Below, piece after piece: positions 19,380-27,751 of a DNA stretch of 49,320 nt (position 1 is the first letter of the stretch; every line of letters starts with the position of its first letter). Origin of the DNA: Planococcus salinarum (lineage in GTDB: Bacteria; Bacillota; Bacilli; Bacillales_A; Planococcaceae); contig NZ_ML660050.1 of assembly GCF_007004625.1 (NCBI RefSeq), forward strand, positions 1 through 49,320, in the 5' to 3' direction. The translations under genes and the position numbers were made by a program. The notes under the pieces were generated by a model. That model worked only from the letters and a program-made list of their open reading frames with translations. It did not search any database and was not told the DNA's origin.

Positions 19380-20090
19380 ATGAAAGATCAAGTGCGGGAT
19401 ACATTCAATGGAATGGCGAATGCCTATGAGCATTCAATCGACAGCAATAATTTATACAACGCTGAATACGAGCGACCGGCCATGCTGGCGCGGCTGCCGG
19501 CGGATTTAACGGGCAGGAAAGTTCTTGATGCCGGCTGCGCAGCCGGCTGGTATACCGAACAGCTGCTGCACCGCGGCGCGGAAGTGGTAGCGGTCGATAT
19601 GAGTCCGGAGATGGTGAACGCCGCGATCAGACGGGTGGGCGACAGCGCGAAGGTGCTGTGTTTGGATCTGGAAGCGCCTATGCCTTTTGGAGACGAGACA
19701 TTCGATGTGATCGTCAGTTCGCTGACATTGCATTACCTCAAGGATTGGCAAGATACTTTCACTGAATTCCGGCGTGTCCTGAAACCGGGCGGCTTGATCC
19801 TGTTTTCGGTGCATCATCCGCTGACGGATATCCGGCTTCTGGAAGATCCCGTGTATTTGTCGACAGAGCTGATTGTCGACAAATGGGTAAAAGACGGCAA
19901 GACGTATACGGTGCCGTTCTACCGCAGGCCATTGAACGAAATACTGAACGGCACGCTGGAGCATTTTGAGCTCCGTCAAGTCATTGAACCGTTGCCGACG
20001 GGCGCTTTCAAGGAGCGGGACCCAGAGCGCTTCGAGCGGTTGATGAAAGAGCCGAATTTCCTGATCGTTGAAGCTGCACGCAAAAAGTGA
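19380..20090 (+). CDS. SAM-dependent methyltransferase, class I
   Basis: The 236-aa product has a UbiE/Methyltransf_11-like core: motif I VLDAGCAAGWYTE (about 43-55), the acidic end of strand 2 (VVAVDMSPEMV), LDLEAPMPFGDETFDVIVSS and the LKPGG loop before LILFSVHHP. The substrate is not predictable. The ATG at 19380 is preceded by AGGAGGG at 19369-19375; the frame is open further upstream, but without another site. It is downstream of the DrrAB genes by 181 bp and ends at a terminator shared with the convergent osmolyte-binding gene. Confidence 0.85.
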   Translation: MKDQVRDTFNGMANAYEHSIDSNNLYNAEYERPAMLARLPADLTGRKVLDAGCAAGWYTEQLLHRGAEVVAVDMSPEMVNAAIRRVGDSAKVLCLDLEAPMPFGDETFDVIVSSLTLHYLKDWQDTFTEFRRVLKPGGLILFSVHHPLTDIRLLEDPVYLSTELIVDKWVKDGKTYTVPFYRRPLNEILNGTLEHFELRQVIEPLPTGAFKERDPERFERLMKEPNFLIVEAARKK

Positions 20091-20131
20091 AAATGGCACG
20101 ACGCTGTGTCAGAATCTGTCTGCGAACAACA

Positions 20132-20174
20132 GCAAAAAAAGCCGGTCTCCCAATGAGGAGACCGGCTTTTTTGC
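20132..20174. terminator. Bidirectional terminator
   Basis: AAAAAAAGCCGGTCTCC-CAATGA-GGAGACCGGCTTTTTT is a perfect hairpin flanked by A and T runs, between convergent genes. Confidence 0.95.
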
Positions 20175-20190
20175 TTCATAATTCCTGCGT

Positions 20191-21090
20191 TTATTTTACC
20201 CATTCACCAATCAGGTCTTCGTTCTCACCGACCCATTTCTCGGCTCCTTCAAGAGGCGCATCGGCACTTTCAACATAGTCGATAAGTTCGCCGATCTGTT
20301 TGTCATCCATCTTCCAGTTTTTCAGCCATTCGCTTACTTCCGGATAATCTTCTTCAAATTCCAGACGGGTAGCATGGTGGATTTTTTCCACACCGCCAAA
20401 TGTGTTCTGCGGATCTTCCAGGAATTTTAAGTCAAATTGGGAAAATACCCAGTGTGGACTCCAAAGTGGTGCGACAATTGGTTCTTCGTTTTCTACGGCT
20501 CTTTTGATTTCCGCCAGCATCGCGGCTTCAGAGCTTTGCAGCAGTTCAAAATCAAGGTCATAGTCCACCATTAATTGTTCCGTTACTTCCATGGTTCCGG
20601 CACCGGGATCAAAGCCGACAATTTTGCCGTCGAAAAGTTCTTTGTGTTCATTCAAGTCTTCCACGCTGTTCACTTCTTCGACGTACGTTGGAACAACAAG
20701 ACCAACTTTTGCATTGTCAAACCAGGTAGCTTCTGAGAAATTCACTGTATCCTGGTATTTTTCCAGATAATTGGCGTCCTGCACCGGCAACCATACTTCC
20801 AGGCTGGCATCGATGTCTCCAGTCTCCAAAGCTTTCATGGTAGTGCCCATGTTCAAAACGTTCAATTCCACGTTATATCCTTTATCTTCTAAAATTACTT
20901 TCCACATATTGGTTACGGCAATATTTTCTGCCCAGTTGATTTGGCCAATCGCCAATTCCTTGTTATTTTCCTCAGACGCTTTTTCAGATGTGTCTCCGGC
21001 TGATTCTCCTTCGGCGTTTCCGCATGCTGCCAATACTGCGATGATAAGGATCATCAAAATAAAACCTGCTACTTTGTTCTGCTTATTCAT
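20191..21090 (-). CDS. Glycine betaine/choline-type ABC substrate-binding lipoprotein
   Basis: The 299-aa product is a lipoprotein (hydrophobic leader, lipobox LAAC at about 20-23) of the OpuAC/ProX type. IGQINWAENIAVTNMWKVIL, ASLEVWLPVQDANY, VGLVVPTYV and the tryptophan-containing PLWSPHWVF match osmoprotectant-binding proteins, whose aromatic residues box the trimethylammonium head group. No ATPase or permease gene is adjacent, so it must work with a transporter encoded elsewhere. It is next to gbsR-gbsA, which suggests choline or glycine betaine as ligand. The upstream 21095-21185 region is very AT-rich with a TTAAAT-rich inverted pattern that could hold an operator. Confidence 0.88.
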   Translation of the reverse strand: MNKQNKVAGFILMILIIAVLAACGNAEGESAGDTSEKASEENNKELAIGQINWAENIAVTNMWKVILEDKGYNVELNVLNMGTTMKALETGDIDASLEVWLPVQDANYLEKYQDTVNFSEATWFDNAKVGLVVPTYVEEVNSVEDLNEHKELFDGKIVGFDPGAGTMEVTEQLMVDYDLDFELLQSSEAAMLAEIKRAVENEEPIVAPLWSPHWVFSQFDLKFLEDPQNTFGGVEKIHHATRLEFEEDYPEVSEWLKNWKMDDKQIGELIDYVESADAPLEGAEKWVGENEDLIGEWVK

Positions 21091-21236
21091 GTTGAAAAAC
21101 TCCCCTTTGTAAGTGTGTATATTAATTAAAATACATTTAAAAAATTAATTTTATTAAATGTATTAAAATTTTATTTAACGATAAAACCGAACGAAGTTGG
21201 CCCTTTTTTTCAAAAGAGCATAACAGCAATAATAAT

Positions 21237-21272
21237 GGGGCAGTCTGCGGTGATTTCGCCGCAGGCTGCCCG
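21237..21272 (-). terminator. Terminator of gbsR
   Basis: GGGCAGTCTGCGG and CCGCAGGCTGCCC form a strong hairpin just past the gbsR stop on the minus strand; the following bases (CATTATTATT) are only moderately T-rich. Confidence 0.65.
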
Positions 21273-21285
21273 TTCTTCGTCGCGC

Positions 21286-21837
21286 TTAATCGGGTTGATC
21301 TTTTGGCAGGAATTCGAATATCCTGCCGCTTCTTATGCTTTCAACTAAATCATCCAACCAGTGGTAATAGGCTTTGGAGTCCTCCAGTTGGTCATAGAAT
21401 TGCTTTGCTTCCGCCACAACGTCCGCTGTGCTGGCAGGGTCTTTTATGATATCGATGAACTCTTCCTGTGATTCCTCGATAGCTTCCATGTTCATTTTGA
21501 CTTCCCGTTCCCACATTTCACAATAGAATCCCATAAAGGAGCGGAAGAAATTCTTTTCAGCTATATAGGTATGTTTCCGGGATCCGCGGGTAAATGTTTT
21601 CTTTACCATTTTTATTTCCTGGAGCTTGCGGACGCTTGTGCTCATGCTCGGTTTGCTCATTTCAAGCTCCGTGCGCATTTCGTCAAGGGTCATCTGATCT
21701 TTAAAGTACATGGTCGCATACAAATTTGCGGCAGCAGGCGTTACCCCGTACAAATCCATTGTTTCGGCAATGGCGCCAATGACTTTGTCCTTGGCTTCTT
21801 CTATTTTGTTTCTTGATCGTTCAGTGGACTCGCTCAT
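21286..21837 (-). CDS. gbsR: GbsR, choline-responsive repressor
   Basis: The 183-aa product is a MarR-like winged-helix regulator of the GbsR family (about 25-95: YGVTPAAANLYATMYFKDQMTLDEM, then MSKPSMSTSVRKL as recognition region). The C-terminal helical domain contains the aromatic-rich DSKAYYHWLDDLVESI. In B. subtilis GbsR represses gbsAB and an opu transporter operon and is released by choline. Here it is divergent from gbsA with a 300-bp intergenic region carrying a duplicated AT-rich motif, consistent with autoregulation and gbsA control. Starts at an ATG with AAGGAGC upstream. Confidence 0.92.
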   Translation of the reverse strand: MSESTERSRNKIEEAKDKVIGAIAETMDLYGVTPAAANLYATMYFKDQMTLDEMRTELEMSKPSMSTSVRKLQEIKMVKKTFTRGSRKHTYIAEKNFFRSFMGFYCEMWEREVKMNMEAIEESQEEFIDIIKDPASTADVVAEAKQFYDQLEDSKAYYHWLDDLVESIRSGRIFEFLPKDQPD

Positions 21838-21870
21838 ATTCTTGCTCCTTTATGACTAAAGTAAACCGTA

Positions 21871-21902
21871 TTAAGTATTCATTAAATTTTCTTAACAAAC
21901 TT
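21871..21902. promoter_or_regulatory. Candidate GbsR operator, copy 1 (gbsR side)
   Basis: TTAAGTATT, an AT-rich stretch and TTCTTAACAAACTT recur almost unchanged 207 bp away, in front of gbsA. It lies 34 bp upstream of the gbsR start. The copy number and position fit an operator; binding is inferred. Confidence 0.5.
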
Positions 21903-22077
21903 TATGTTAACGTGTTCAGCTGATATGTCAAATGGAAATCCCTGATATTGAGAGCCGATCAGGCCAGCAACCTTATTGCCTCTATGGTTACAGCCAATAT
22001 TAATTTTAATTCGGCTGGCGGCAGAATAACGGTCTGCCAGGTAACTTTGACAGCTTCCACAAGGCATGTTATGGTTT

Positions 22078-22107
22078 TTAAGTATTAAATAAATTCTTAA
22101 CAAACTT
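22078..22107. promoter_or_regulatory. Candidate GbsR operator, copy 2 (gbsA side)
   Basis: This is the same motif, TTAAGTATT then TTCTTAACAAACTT, ending 29 bp before the gbsA start. Both copies read in the same direction. The 170 bp between the copies contain no gene. Confidence 0.5.
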
Positions 22108-22136
22108 AATTTATAACGAAATTGGAGTTGATTGAT

Positions 22137-23609
22137 TTGAATATAAAAATGCAACAATACATTAACGGTGAATGGATCGGAGCAAAATCGGGCAATACAC
22201 GGGACATTATCAATCCCTTTAACCAGGAAGTCATTGCAACGGTTCCCGATGGTAATGAACAGGACGCGCAAGCGGCAATTGCTGCCGCCCGCGAAGCATT
22301 TGACAATGGTGACTGGGCTTTTGCCCCGGCAGCCGAACGGGCGCTGATCGTCAGGAAAATTGCTGAATTGATTGAGCGGGACAAGGAAGAGCTTGCTCAT
22401 CTGGAATCGCTGGATACCGGCAAAACAGTAGAAGAAAGCAAAGGTGACATGGATGACATCGCTGGTGTGTTTCGCTATTACGCAGAACTTGCGGATAAAG
22501 ATGGCGGGGAGCTGATCGCTTCTCCGGTACCAAACTCCATCAGCAAAGTCGTTCATGAACCGGTGGGTGTCTGCGGACAAATTACGCCGTGGAATTATCC
22601 TTTGCTGCAGGCGTCGTGGAAACTGGCGCCAGCGCTGGTGACTGGCAATACATTGGTCATGAAACCGAGTGAAATTACACCCCTTACTACTATTAAAGTA
22701 TTCGAACTGATGGAAGAGGCGGGAGTGCCGGCTGGAGTGGCCAACCTGGTTCTCGGTGCAGGAGATACAATTGGCGCTGAGTTGTCCGGCAACCTGGACG
22801 TAGACCTGATTTCCTTTACCGGCGGCCTTGCTACCGGCAAGAAAATTATGCAGGCGGCGAGCGTCAATATGAAAAACATCGCCCTGGAGCTTGGCGGCAA
22901 AAACCCGAATATCATCTTTGCGGATGCGGATTTTGAAGTAGCCCTCGACCAGGCATTAAACGGCGTATTTTTCCACGCCGGACAAATCTGTTCGGCAGGG
23001 ACACGGCTGATTGTGGAAGAAAGCATTCACGATGAGTTCGTTGCCGCGCTGGTGGAACGGGTGAAGAAATTCAAGCTGGGAAGCGGATTTGAGGAAAGCA
23101 CGCAAATGGGGCCGCTGATTTCAGCTGAACACCTCGCGAAAGTGGAGCAATATGTGAAAACAGGCATAACAGAAGGGGCGACAGTAGCTGTTGGCGGTGG
23201 CCGCCCGGAAGATCCGGAATTGCAAAGGGGCTTTTTCTACTTGCCTACTATATTTACGGACTGTACGACAGAGATGAAAATTGTCCAGGAAGAAGCTTTC
23301 GGTCCGATTATCACAGTGGAGAAGTTCCGTTCAGAAAAAGAAGCGGTGAAGCTGGCGAATGACTCCATCTACGGACTTGCCGGCGGCGTTTGGACGAACG
23401 ACGTTGCAAAAGCGGAACGCTGTGCCGCAAGAATGCGCATGGGCACTGTTTGGATCAATGATTTTAATCTGTATTTCCCGCATGCACCATGGGGTGGATT
23501 CAAGCAATCCGGTATCGGACGCGAATTGGGCAAACTGGGCATGGAGGAATATACCGAGACGAAGCACATATTCCAAAATCTCAAACCCGAATCGATCAAC
23601 TGGTTCTAA
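22137..23609 (+). CDS. gbsA: GbsA, betaine-aldehyde dehydrogenase
   Basis: The 490-aa product oxidises betaine aldehyde to glycine betaine with NAD(P)+, the second step of choline oxidation. ALDH motifs are visible: PWNYPLLQASWK, the cofactor loop FTGGLATGKKI, ELGGKNPN with the general-base Glu, and catalytic Cys285 in HAGQICSAGTR. The overall sequence, including ESLDTGKTVEESKGDMDDIAGVF, reads like B. subtilis GbsA. A TTG start at 22137 is chosen because GGAG at 22124-22127 is 9 bp away; the ATG at 22149 would be too far. The choline dehydrogenase gene follows after 209 bp. Confidence 0.95.
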   Translation: MNIKMQQYINGEWIGAKSGNTRDIINPFNQEVIATVPDGNEQDAQAAIAAAREAFDNGDWAFAPAAERALIVRKIAELIERDKEELAHLESLDTGKTVEESKGDMDDIAGVFRYYAELADKDGGELIASPVPNSISKVVHEPVGVCGQITPWNYPLLQASWKLAPALVTGNTLVMKPSEITPLTTIKVFELMEEAGVPAGVANLVLGAGDTIGAELSGNLDVDLISFTGGLATGKKIMQAASVNMKNIALELGGKNPNIIFADADFEVALDQALNGVFFHAGQICSAGTRLIVEESIHDEFVAALVERVKKFKLGSGFEESTQMGPLISAEHLAKVEQYVKTGITEGATVAVGGGRPEDPELQRGFFYLPTIFTDCTTEMKIVQEEAFGPIITVEKFRSEKEAVKLANDSIYGLAGGVWTNDVAKAERCAARMRMGTVWINDFNLYFPHAPWGGFKQSGIGRELGKLGMEEYTETKHIFQNLKPESINWF

Positions 23610-23741
23610 GCCGGCGAGCGGCATATAGTCTTTCAGGCAGCCGGAAACTTCAAAATTTCCCGCAGGATCCTGTAGGAGCTGTTGAAGAAAAAAGTCATGA
23701 ACGAAACACAAACACGCAACTGAATTTGATGGACAAATGAA

Positions 23742-23789
23742 GGAAGGGATTTCAGCCGGGCTTTCATGCCGGCCGAATCACTCCCTTCC
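23742..23789 (+). terminator. Hairpin between gbsA and the choline dehydrogenase gene
   Basis: GGAAGGGA (23742-23749) pairs with TCCCTTCC (23782-23789), with further pairing inside (CAGCCGG/CCGGCCG region), followed by GGTTTTAT. It could be an attenuator, an mRNA-processing element or a weak terminator within the operon. Confidence 0.55.
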
Positions 23790-23818
23790 GGTTTTATATA
23801 GTTGAGGAGGAACAAAAG

Positions 23819-25501
23819 ATGAATGAAACATATGATTTTATAGTGGTTGGAGGCGGCAGCGCGGGTTCAGTACTCGGCGATCGTTTAAGTGAAGAAGGCA
23901 GCAAAAAGGTGCTGGTGCTGGAAGCGGGGCGCAGTGATTATTCGTGGGACTTGTTGATACAAATGCCGGCAGCCCTGCCATTTCCTGCGGGCAACAAACT
24001 TTATGACTGGAAATACGAATCGGATCCTGAGCCACATATGAATGGGCGCCGCATCAAGCACGCGCGGGGCAAGGTGCTCGGAGGATCGAGTTCGATCAAC
24101 GGCATGATTTACCAACGCGGAAATCCATTGGATTATGAGCGGTGGGGAGCGGATACGGGAATGGAGACGTGGAATTTCGCACATTGCCTTCCATATTTCA
24201 AGCGTTTGGAAACGGCACTGGCCTCGCCGGATGACGATTTGCGCGGCCATGACGGGCCAATCAAATTGGAACGCGGACCAGCCACAAACCCTTTGTTTCA
24301 AGCATTCTTTAATTCGGGTGTAGAGGCGGGGTACTCACGGACTCCTGACGTTAACGGTTTTCGCCAGGAAGGATTCGGCCCATTTGATAAGCATGTCTAC
24401 AAAGGCAGACGCCTGTCAGCTTCCCGTGCATACCTGCATCCGGCTATGACGCGCCAAAACCTGACAGTGAAGACACGTGCTTTCGTGGCCAGCATCGACT
24501 TTGAAGGAACGCGCGCCAAAGGGGTGACGTACAGCCAAAACGGGAAGATGCATCAGGTCAACGCAGGCGAAGTCATACTTTCAGGCGGTGCCATCAATAC
24601 ACCGCAGCTTCTTCAATTGTCAGGCGTGGGAGATGCCAAACACCTTCGCTCACTCGGCATTGAACCGGTAGTGGACCTTCCGGGTGTGGGAGAAAACCTG
24701 CAGGACCACCTGGAAGTTTACATTCAGCATTCTTGTCCGCTGCCTGTTTCCCAACAACCCAGCTTAAGCAAAGCACGCATGCCCTGGATCGGGCTGCAGT
24801 GGCTGATGTCACGCACCGGACCGGCAGCGACCAACCATTTTGAAGGCGGAGGTTTCGTCCGTTCGAACGAAGACGTGAAGTACCCGAATTTGATGTTCCA
24901 CTTTCTGCCGGTAGCTGTCCGCTACGATGGACAAAAAGCGGAAACGAAACACGGATTCCAGGTCCATGTCGGGCCGATGTATTCGGACGCCCGCGGGTCA
25001 TTGAAAATCACTTCAAAAGATCCAAAAGTGTATCCAAGCATGGTTTATAACTACCTTTCCACAGAACAGGACCGTCGCGAATGGGTTGAAGCGATCCGCG
25101 TTTCCCGGAAAATCATGTCACAACCCGCGATGTCCGCTTATAATTCCGGAGAAATCTCGCCTGGTGCTGCTGTAAGCACAGACGAAGAAATCCTGGAATG
25201 GGTAGCGAATGATGCCGAGACGGCACTTCATCCGTCCTGCACGGCGAAAATGGGACCCGCATCGGATCCGATGGCTGTCGTGGATCCGCTGACGATGAAA
25301 GTCCACGGACTGGACAATGTCCGTGTGGCCGATGCTTCCGCGATGCCTTACGTTACGAACGGCAATATCCATGCACCTGTGCTGATGCTCGCCGAAAAAG
25401 CGGCTGACCTCATCCTGGAACGGGCTCCGTTGGCACCTGTCCATGCCGATTTCTATCGCCATGGCGTGCATCCGGCTGATGCAGGAACAATAAGCAAATA
25501 A
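23819..25501 (+). CDS. betA: Choline dehydrogenase, GMC flavoprotein (BetA-like)
   Basis: The 560-aa product is a GMC oxidoreductase: FAD motif GGGSAG at 11-16 and VLVLEAG, then [20 protein letters not shown] (GMC signature 1), [16 protein letters not shown] (signature 2), and the C-terminal HPSCTAKMG and [19 protein letters not shown] blocks with the catalytic His/Asn. BetA oxidises choline to betaine aldehyde and can act on the aldehyde too. Next to gbsR-gbsA this replaces the NAD-dependent GbsB alcohol dehydrogenase of B. subtilis. GAGGAGG precedes the ATG. Other GMC enzymes are possible, but the context makes choline the best guess. Confidence 0.9.
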   Translation: MNETYDFIVVGGGSAGSVLGDRLSEEGSKKVLVLEAGRSDYSWDLLIQMPAALPFPAGNKLYDWKYESDPEPHMNGRRIKHARGKVLGGSSSINGMIYQRGNPLDYERWGADTGMETWNFAHCLPYFKRLETALASPDDDLRGHDGPIKLERGPATNPLFQAFFNSGVEAGYSRTPDVNGFRQEGFGPFDKHVYKGRRLSASRAYLHPAMTRQNLTVKTRAFVASIDFEGTRAKGVTYSQNGKMHQVNAGEVILSGGAINTPQLLQLSGVGDAKHLRSLGIEPVVDLPGVGENLQDHLEVYIQHSCPLPVSQQPSLSKARMPWIGLQWLMSRTGPAATNHFEGGGFVRSNEDVKYPNLMFHFLPVAVRYDGQKAETKHGFQVHVGPMYSDARGSLKITSKDPKVYPSMVYNYLSTEQDRREWVEAIRVSRKIMSQPAMSAYNSGEISPGAAVSTDEEILEWVANDAETALHPSCTAKMGPASDPMAVVDPLTMKVHGLDNVRVADASAMPYVTNGNIHAPVLMLAEKAADLILERAPLAPVHADFYRHGVHPADAGTISK

Positions 25502-25512
25502 TCCGTTCAATT

Positions 25513-25575
25513 AAGAAGGCTTCTTTCACAAGGTGTGCGCGCAATAAAGCGTGCAGTTGTGACGGAAGCCTTCTT
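25513..25575 (+). terminator. Long stem-loop after betA
   Basis: AAGAAGGCTTC (25513-25523) pairs with GAAGCCTTCTT (25565-25575), and the stem continues inward with TTTCACAA/TTGTGAC. The following sequence is only weakly T-rich. Confidence 0.7.
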
Positions 25576-25722
25576 ATATAGTATGTAAGAGAGATTTCTG
25601 CAGAGGGGGCGGCTGATTTTGCGCGGGTTGGCGTTCCGCGATGTCCTTTTGAAAGCGGTCCGCCGGCCACCTGTGCTATCATATAGGAAGATGAATATGG
25701 TTTGGATACAGGAGGTTTTCAT

Positions 25723-26232
25723 TTGGATAACAATGATATATTGATCCGGCTGCGCTATGCGCTGGATATTAAGAACAACGATATGGTGGAGATCTTTAAG
25801 CTGGGCGGCATTCAGCTGACGAAGGAAGATGTGCAGAAGGTGCTGACAAAGACGCCGGAACGCGATGAAGACGAAGACGACAGCATCTTCACAGCCACTG
25901 CCAACGACGATTATATGCCGGTGGACAATGCGATGCTGGAGTCGTTCCTGAACGGCTTCATCATCCATAAGCGCGGACGCAAGGAAGGCGAGACAGGCAC
26001 GCCGCCGCTGACGAATGAACCGTCGAAGAACCTGTTGCTGAAGAAAGTGAAGATTGCGCTCCAATTGACGAGCGAGGATATGCTCGAAATCCTGCAGCTT
26101 GCCGGAGTGAACGTTTCGAAGAGTGAGCTGAGTGGCCTGCTGCGCAAGCAGGGCCATAAAAATTACAGCCTGTGCGGCGACCGCTATGCCCGCAATTTCC
26201 TGAAGGGTCTCGCCATCAAGTACAGAAAATAA
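25723..26232 (+). CDS. DUF1456 family protein (YehS-like)
   Basis: The 169-aa product consists of two similar halves of about 70 residues (NDILIRLRYALDIKNNDMVEIFKLGG and KNLLLKKVKIALQLTSEDMLEILQLAG), the duplicated DUF1456 domain of YehS. It is acidic, helical and without signal or membrane segment; its function is unknown. The start is TTG at 25723, with GGAGG 7 bp upstream; an in-frame TTG at 25702 lacks a site. Single gene with a terminator. Confidence 0.88.
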   Translation: MDNNDILIRLRYALDIKNNDMVEIFKLGGIQLTKEDVQKVLTKTPERDEDEDDSIFTATANDDYMPVDNAMLESFLNGFIIHKRGRKEGETGTPPLTNEPSKNLLLKKVKIALQLTSEDMLEILQLAGVNVSKSELSGLLRKQGHKNYSLCGDRYARNFLKGLAIKYRK

Positions 26233-26239
26233 GTTGAAC

Positions 26240-26266
26240 CGGCCGCATCTTTTGGTGCGGTTTTTG
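26240..26266 (+). terminator. Terminator of the DUF1456 gene
   Basis: CCGCATC-TTTT-GGTGCGG, with G-T pairing, is followed by TTTTTG. Confidence 0.85.
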
Positions 26267-26441
26267 TTATGGGGAATAAGGGCGTTAAAACGCCTGAAAT
26301 ACCGTCCAAGAGGGATCACAAGTGAGCGGATTGATTTTGTGCATTAGAAAAGGAGAGAAATCTGACCAAAACAAACCATTCCTGTCCGGATGCAGCGGCG
26401 TGCTAAACTGGAAACAACTTGGCAAAAAAGGCGGGACTGAC

Positions 26442-27440
26442 ATGATTTCATTAAGCATTCTGGATTATTCGCCGATTGACGAAGGGGCGACGGCAGGTGA
26501 AGCGCTCCAGCAGACAACAGAGCTCGCGCAATTGGCGGAGCAGCTCGGCTATAAACGATTTTGGGTGGCGGAGCATCACCAGGTATTTTCGGTAGCCGGC
26601 AGTTCACCGGAAATGCTGATGATGCACCTCGCCGGCGCGACAAAAAAGATTCGCATCGGTTCTGGCGGCGTCATGCTGCCGCATTACAGTGCCTATAAAG
26701 TAGCGGAGAATTTCCGGCTGCTGGAAGCACTGCATCCCGGTCGCATCGATCTGGGCATCGGCCGTTCGCGCAGCTACCGTTTGGTCAACAAAGCATTGAA
26801 CGAGTCGAAAGGGATTGCGGTTTCCTATGAGCAGCAGATCACCGATATCCAAAAATATTTTACAGATGATACGGAATCGACTCACCGTTTCCAGCAATTG
26901 CGTGCCACCCCGGTGAGCGGCACGGCGCCGGAAATGTGGGTGCTCGGCACAGGGGAAGGCAGTGTGAAAGTGGCAGCGGAAGCGGGTGCAGCTTATGCCT
27001 ATGCGCATTTCGCGAAACCATTGAAATCGAGCGCAAAACTGATCGAAGCTTATAAGGATAAATTTCAGCCATCCCGGTTGCTGGCCCAGCCGACAACGAT
27101 GCTTTGTGTTTTTGCAGTGGTTGCAGACACGGAAGAAAGGGCGGAGGAGCTGGCTCAGGCATTCGACCTGTGGCTGCTGTTCGTCGAGTCGGATACACCG
27201 CCGCCTTATTACCCGTCAGTTGAAACAGCCCGGAAGCGCGGCTTCAGCGCAAGTGAGCGGGAAAGGGTCGAGCGCAACCGGAAGCGCATGCTGATCGGTA
27301 CGGCCGAACAGGTAAAACGGCAGATTGAAGAGCTTGCAGAAGCCTATCAGGCCGATGAGGTTCTGGTCATCCCGAATGTCGCCGGTGCGGAAAGCCGGAT
27401 GAAAGGGATCCGCTTGCTGGCGGAAGCATTCGGATTGTAA
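26442..27440 (+). CDS. LLM class flavin-dependent oxidoreductase (YceB-like)
   Basis: The 332-aa product is a luciferase-like monooxygenase: LSILDYSPIDEGATAGEAL at the start, RFWVAEHH (about 40), IRIGSGGVMLPHYSAYKVAE and HPGRIDLGIGRSRS. These match the Bacillales YceB/YtmO group, which uses FMNH2 supplied by a partner reductase. The substrate is unknown. The ATG at 26442 gives the family N-terminus; the reading frame extends upstream to 26322 but without family similarity. The upstream AAAGGCGGG is a moderate ribosome site. Monocistronic. Confidence 0.87.
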   Translation: MISLSILDYSPIDEGATAGEALQQTTELAQLAEQLGYKRFWVAEHHQVFSVAGSSPEMLMMHLAGATKKIRIGSGGVMLPHYSAYKVAENFRLLEALHPGRIDLGIGRSRSYRLVNKALNESKGIAVSYEQQITDIQKYFTDDTESTHRFQQLRATPVSGTAPEMWVLGTGEGSVKVAAEAGAAYAYAHFAKPLKSSAKLIEAYKDKFQPSRLLAQPTTMLCVFAVVADTEERAEELAQAFDLWLLFVESDTPPPYYPSVETARKRGFSASERERVERNRKRMLIGTAEQVKRQIEELAEAYQADEVLVIPNVAGAESRMKGIRLLAEAFGL

Positions 27441-27449
27441 AGCTGTAAG

Positions 27450-27491
27450 GAAAGTCCCGGAAGAGCGCTTCTTCGCTCCCGGGGCTTTTTT
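27450..27491 (+). terminator. Terminator of the LLM oxidoreductase gene
   Basis: AAGTCCCGGAAGAGCG and CGCTCCCGGGGCTTTTTTT form an imperfect GC-rich hairpin with a T-run. Confidence 0.88.
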
Positions 27492-27751
27492 TGTGTCCTG
27501 CCCATGGAACATTCCTGTAGAAAAAGAAAATAGTGGGAATTTATTATACTGGAATACCAATATTTCTTGTGAAATCGGAGACGTTTTTTCTGTAATCCCT
27601 ATTCTAATCTAAACAATCTCCATATAAAGCACTAATACTAGGAGGTGGAATTATTCAGTAAAAACAGAATAACAAGAAAATACCGTTAAATGCCTTTCGC
27701 TTTTCACATGTATACGCTATAATTAGAAAAAATACCCTAGGGGGAAACAAC
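27492..27751. other. Intergenic leader of the TAXI-TRAP operon
   Basis: No gene is seen here. It is AT-rich and contains TATAAT at 27718-27723 as a -10 candidate with a poor -35 (TTTCGC at 27695-27700, 17-bp spacer), followed by AGGGGG before the ATG. An AGGAGGTG at 27641-27648 is followed by no sensible reading frame. Confidence 0.4.
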
